A model generated the notes under the pieces. It was not told the origin of the DNA. It saw nothing but the letters and a program-made list of their open reading frames with translations, and made no database searches. The position numbers and the translations under genes were made by a program. DNA of 15,266 nt. Origin: JBOHNS01 sp050730835. GTDB lineage: Bacteria; Patescibacteriota; Saccharimonadia; Saccharimonadales; UBA4665. This document shows, piece by piece, positions 13,450-15,266 of the stretch (position 1 is the stretch's first letter; the number at the start of each line of letters is the position of its first letter). Location of the stretch: NCBI GenBank assembly GCA_050730835.1, contig JBOHNS010000036.1:1-15266 (forward strand), in the 5' to 3' direction.

Positions 13450-15266
13450 TTATAATTTGCTTTTGATGTCTTGGATGATGTCGCGCAGCTCGGCGGCTTT
13501 TTCAAACTGCAGGTTGGCGCTGGCTAGTTCCATTTGGCTAGTTAAGTCTTTTATTAAGCTAGGGTATTCGTCCTTAGGAATTTTCTTTAGATCCAGCTTG
13601 GCTTTTTTGGCTTCTTCGGGCAAATCCGGTCGCATGCCCTTGCCAACTTCGCGGCTAATTCCTGTCGGCGTGATGTTGTGATCTTCGTTATATTTCTTCT
13701 GAATTTTGCGGCGACGATCGGTTTCGTCTAGCGTCCTTTGCATGGAACCTGTTGTATGATCAGCATACATAATTACATGGCCGCCCAAATGTCTGGCGGC
13801 GCGGCCGACGGTTTGAATTAAGGCTTGTTCGCTTCTCAGGAAACCTTCTTTGTCAGCGTCCAAAATCGCCACCAGACTAACTTCTGGCAAGTCCAAACCT
13901 TCGCGCAATAAGTTTATGCCGACCACTACGTCATAAGTTCCTAGCCGCAAATCGCGCAAAATGTCGCTACGCTCCAACGTATCGATATCGCTGTGCAAGT
14001 AGGTTACTTTGATGTTGATTTCTTTTAAATAATCGGATAAATCTTCTGACATGCGCTTGGTTAGAGTCGTTACTAAAACCCGTTGATTTTTGTCGATAGT
14101 TTTTCTGATTTCGCCAATCAAATCGTCGATTTGACCGTCGATCTTACGAATTTCAATTGGCGGATCCAATAATCCTGTCGGGCGGATAATTTGCTCGGCT
14201 GGCTTCGGACTGCGGCTTAATTCGTAAGCCGCTGGCGTAGCGCTAGCGTAAATTGCTTGATTAACATGCCGCTCATATTCGGTAAATGTTAGCGGCCGAT
14301 TATCCAGTGCGCTGGGCAAGCGAAATCCGTGCTCCACCAGAACTTCTTTGCGCGCGCGGTCGCCGTTATACATGCCGCGTAGCTGCGGAATAGTCTGGTG
14401 CGATTCGTCGATAAACATCGTAAAATCATCCGGGAAATAATCCATCAGCGTCGCCGGCTGCTCGCCCGGCTCGCGGTTAGTCAAATACCGGCTGTAATTT
14501 TCGATACCTTTGACAAAGCCAGTTTCTTGCAGCATTTCCAGGTCAAACCTAGTTCTTTGTTCCAATCTTTGCGCCTCTAATAGTTTGCCCTCTTTTTTGA
14601 ATAGCGCCAGCCGTTCTTCCAGTTCCCGCTCGATTTTGCCAAGCGCTAATTTGAGTTTTGATTCCGGCGTAACATAGTGGCTACCCGGAAAAATTTTGAC
14701 GGAATTTAGTTTTGCTAAAATTTCACCCGTCAGTGGGTCAATCTTAGTAATCCGCTCCACTTCGTCGCCAAAAAACTCAATTCGATAAGCTACTTCTTCG
14801 CCGGCAGGATATACATCCACCACGTCGCCGCGCACGCGGAATGTGCTACGGTGAAAATCAATGTCGTTTCTTTGATACTGAATATCCGTCAAATGCCGCA
14901 ATAATTTATCGCGCACACGCCGCTCATTAACTTTAACTTCTACCGCCAAATCACCGTAATCCTCCACCGAACCAATGCCGTAAATGCAGCTAACGCTAGC
15001 CACAATTATCACGTCTTTGCGGCTTAGTAGCGCGTCCGTCGCCGCGTGGCGCAAGCGATCGATTTCTTCATTAATCGCCGAATCCTTTTCGATATAAGTA
15101 TCGCTTCTAGGAATGTAGGCTTCCGGCTGGTAATAATCGAAATAGCTAACAAAATAATGCACCGCGTTATCCGGAAAAAAGCGCTTGAACTCGCCGTACA
15201 GCCGCGCCGCCAGCGTCTTATTATGCGACAAAACCAGCGTCGGCTTTTGACGGCTCTCAATCACAT
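13450..15266 (-). CDS. uvrB: UvrABC excinuclease subunit B (N-terminus outside the window)
   Basis: The frame stays open to the window edge. About 605 residues are visible and roughly 55-60 N-terminal residues with the Walker A motif are cut off. UvrB loads onto damaged DNA with UvrA, verifies the lesion and recruits UvrC. Visible parts, numbered from the first Met, are YFDYYQPEAYIP of the beta-hairpin region (about 41-52), VSCIYGIG (about 91-98), the helicase motif II-like MFIDESHQTIPQLRGMY (near 280-296), and the C-terminal helicase half with TYLHSDIDTLERSDIL, INLLREGLDLPEV and QTVGRAARH. A terminal UVR domain (about 570-604: SANLQFEKAAELRD) binds UvrC. The stop is TAA at 13450. No defect is seen. 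Confidence 0.97.
   Translation of the reverse strand, partial: VIESRQKPTLVLSHNKTLAARLYGEFKRFFPDNAVHYFVSYFDYYQPEAYIPRSDTYIEKDSAINEEIDRLRHAATDALLSRKDVIIVASVSCIYGIGSVEDYGDLAVEVKVNERRVRDKLLRHLTDIQYQRNDIDFHRSTFRVRGDVVDVYPAGEEVAYRIEFFGDEVERITKIDPLTGEILAKLNSVKIFPGSHYVTPESKLKLALGKIERELEERLALFKKEGKLLEAQRLEQRTRFDLEMLQETGFVKGIENYSRYLTNREPGEQPATLMDYFPDDFTMFIDESHQTIPQLRGMYNGDRARKEVLVEHGFRLPSALDNRPLTFTEYERHVNQAIYASATPAAYELSRSPKPAEQIIRPTGLLDPPIEIRKIDGQIDDLIGEIRKTIDKNQRVLVTTLTKRMSEDLSDYLKEINIKVTYLHSDIDTLERSDILRDLRLGTYDVVVGINLLREGLDLPEVSLVAILDADKEGFLRSEQALIQTVGRAARHLGGHVIMYADHTTGSMQRTLDETDRRRKIQKKYNEDHNITPTGISREVGKGMRPDLPEEAKKAKLDLKKIPKDEYPSLIKDLTSQMELASANLQFEKAAELRDIIQDIKSKL

Overview
The window is a gene-dense bacterial segment of roughly even GC content that carries mostly conserved single-copy genes. 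It uses the standard bacterial code: gatC and the small membrane gene before gatB both end in TGA. The cysteine-free PilB-like ATPase, the membrane-bound CAP protein, the GalU variant and very compact gene spacing suggest a Patescibacteria/CPR-type organism. That assignment is inference from sequence character and has not been tested by a phylogeny.

Layout. Positions 1-117 are a perfect 7-bp tandem array that runs off the left edge. A minus-strand type IV pilus/secretion ATPase follows (125-1729). A divergent intergenic region (1730-1982), almost entirely built of 7-bp words, separates it from a plus-strand SpoU-type RNA methyltransferase (1983-2480) and a membrane-anchored CAP-domain protein (2530-3447). 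A convergent region with inverted heptamer arms and two small hairpins separates these from dnaE (3569-7213, minus). Upstream of dnaE on the minus strand are a YtxH-like protein, a small membrane protein, galU, gatB, a small membrane protein with a HEPN-like motif, gatA and gatC. A 412-bp stretch bounded by a 16-bp inverted repeat holds a 57-residue plus-strand membrane protein. The window ends inside uvrB (minus, N-terminus missing).

Functionally, gatC, gatA and gatB encode all three subunits of the tRNA-dependent amidotransferase that makes Gln-tRNA(Gln) and/or Asn-tRNA(Asn). They are interrupted by a repeat array and by the small membrane gene. DnaE (replication) and UvrB (nucleotide excision repair) are core DNA functions, GalU makes UDP-glucose for envelope sugars, and the PilB-like protein powers pilus assembly or secretion.

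The most unusual feature is a set of five intergenic heptanucleotide arrays. Each uses its own 7-bp words, and the four complete ones each show two arms in opposite orientation. They nearly fill the non-coding gaps they occupy. A second pattern is that four genes have a TATAAT/TACAAT box only 7-9 nt before their ATG, which predicts leaderless transcripts, whereas dnaE and several operon-internal genes have Shine-Dalgarno sequences.
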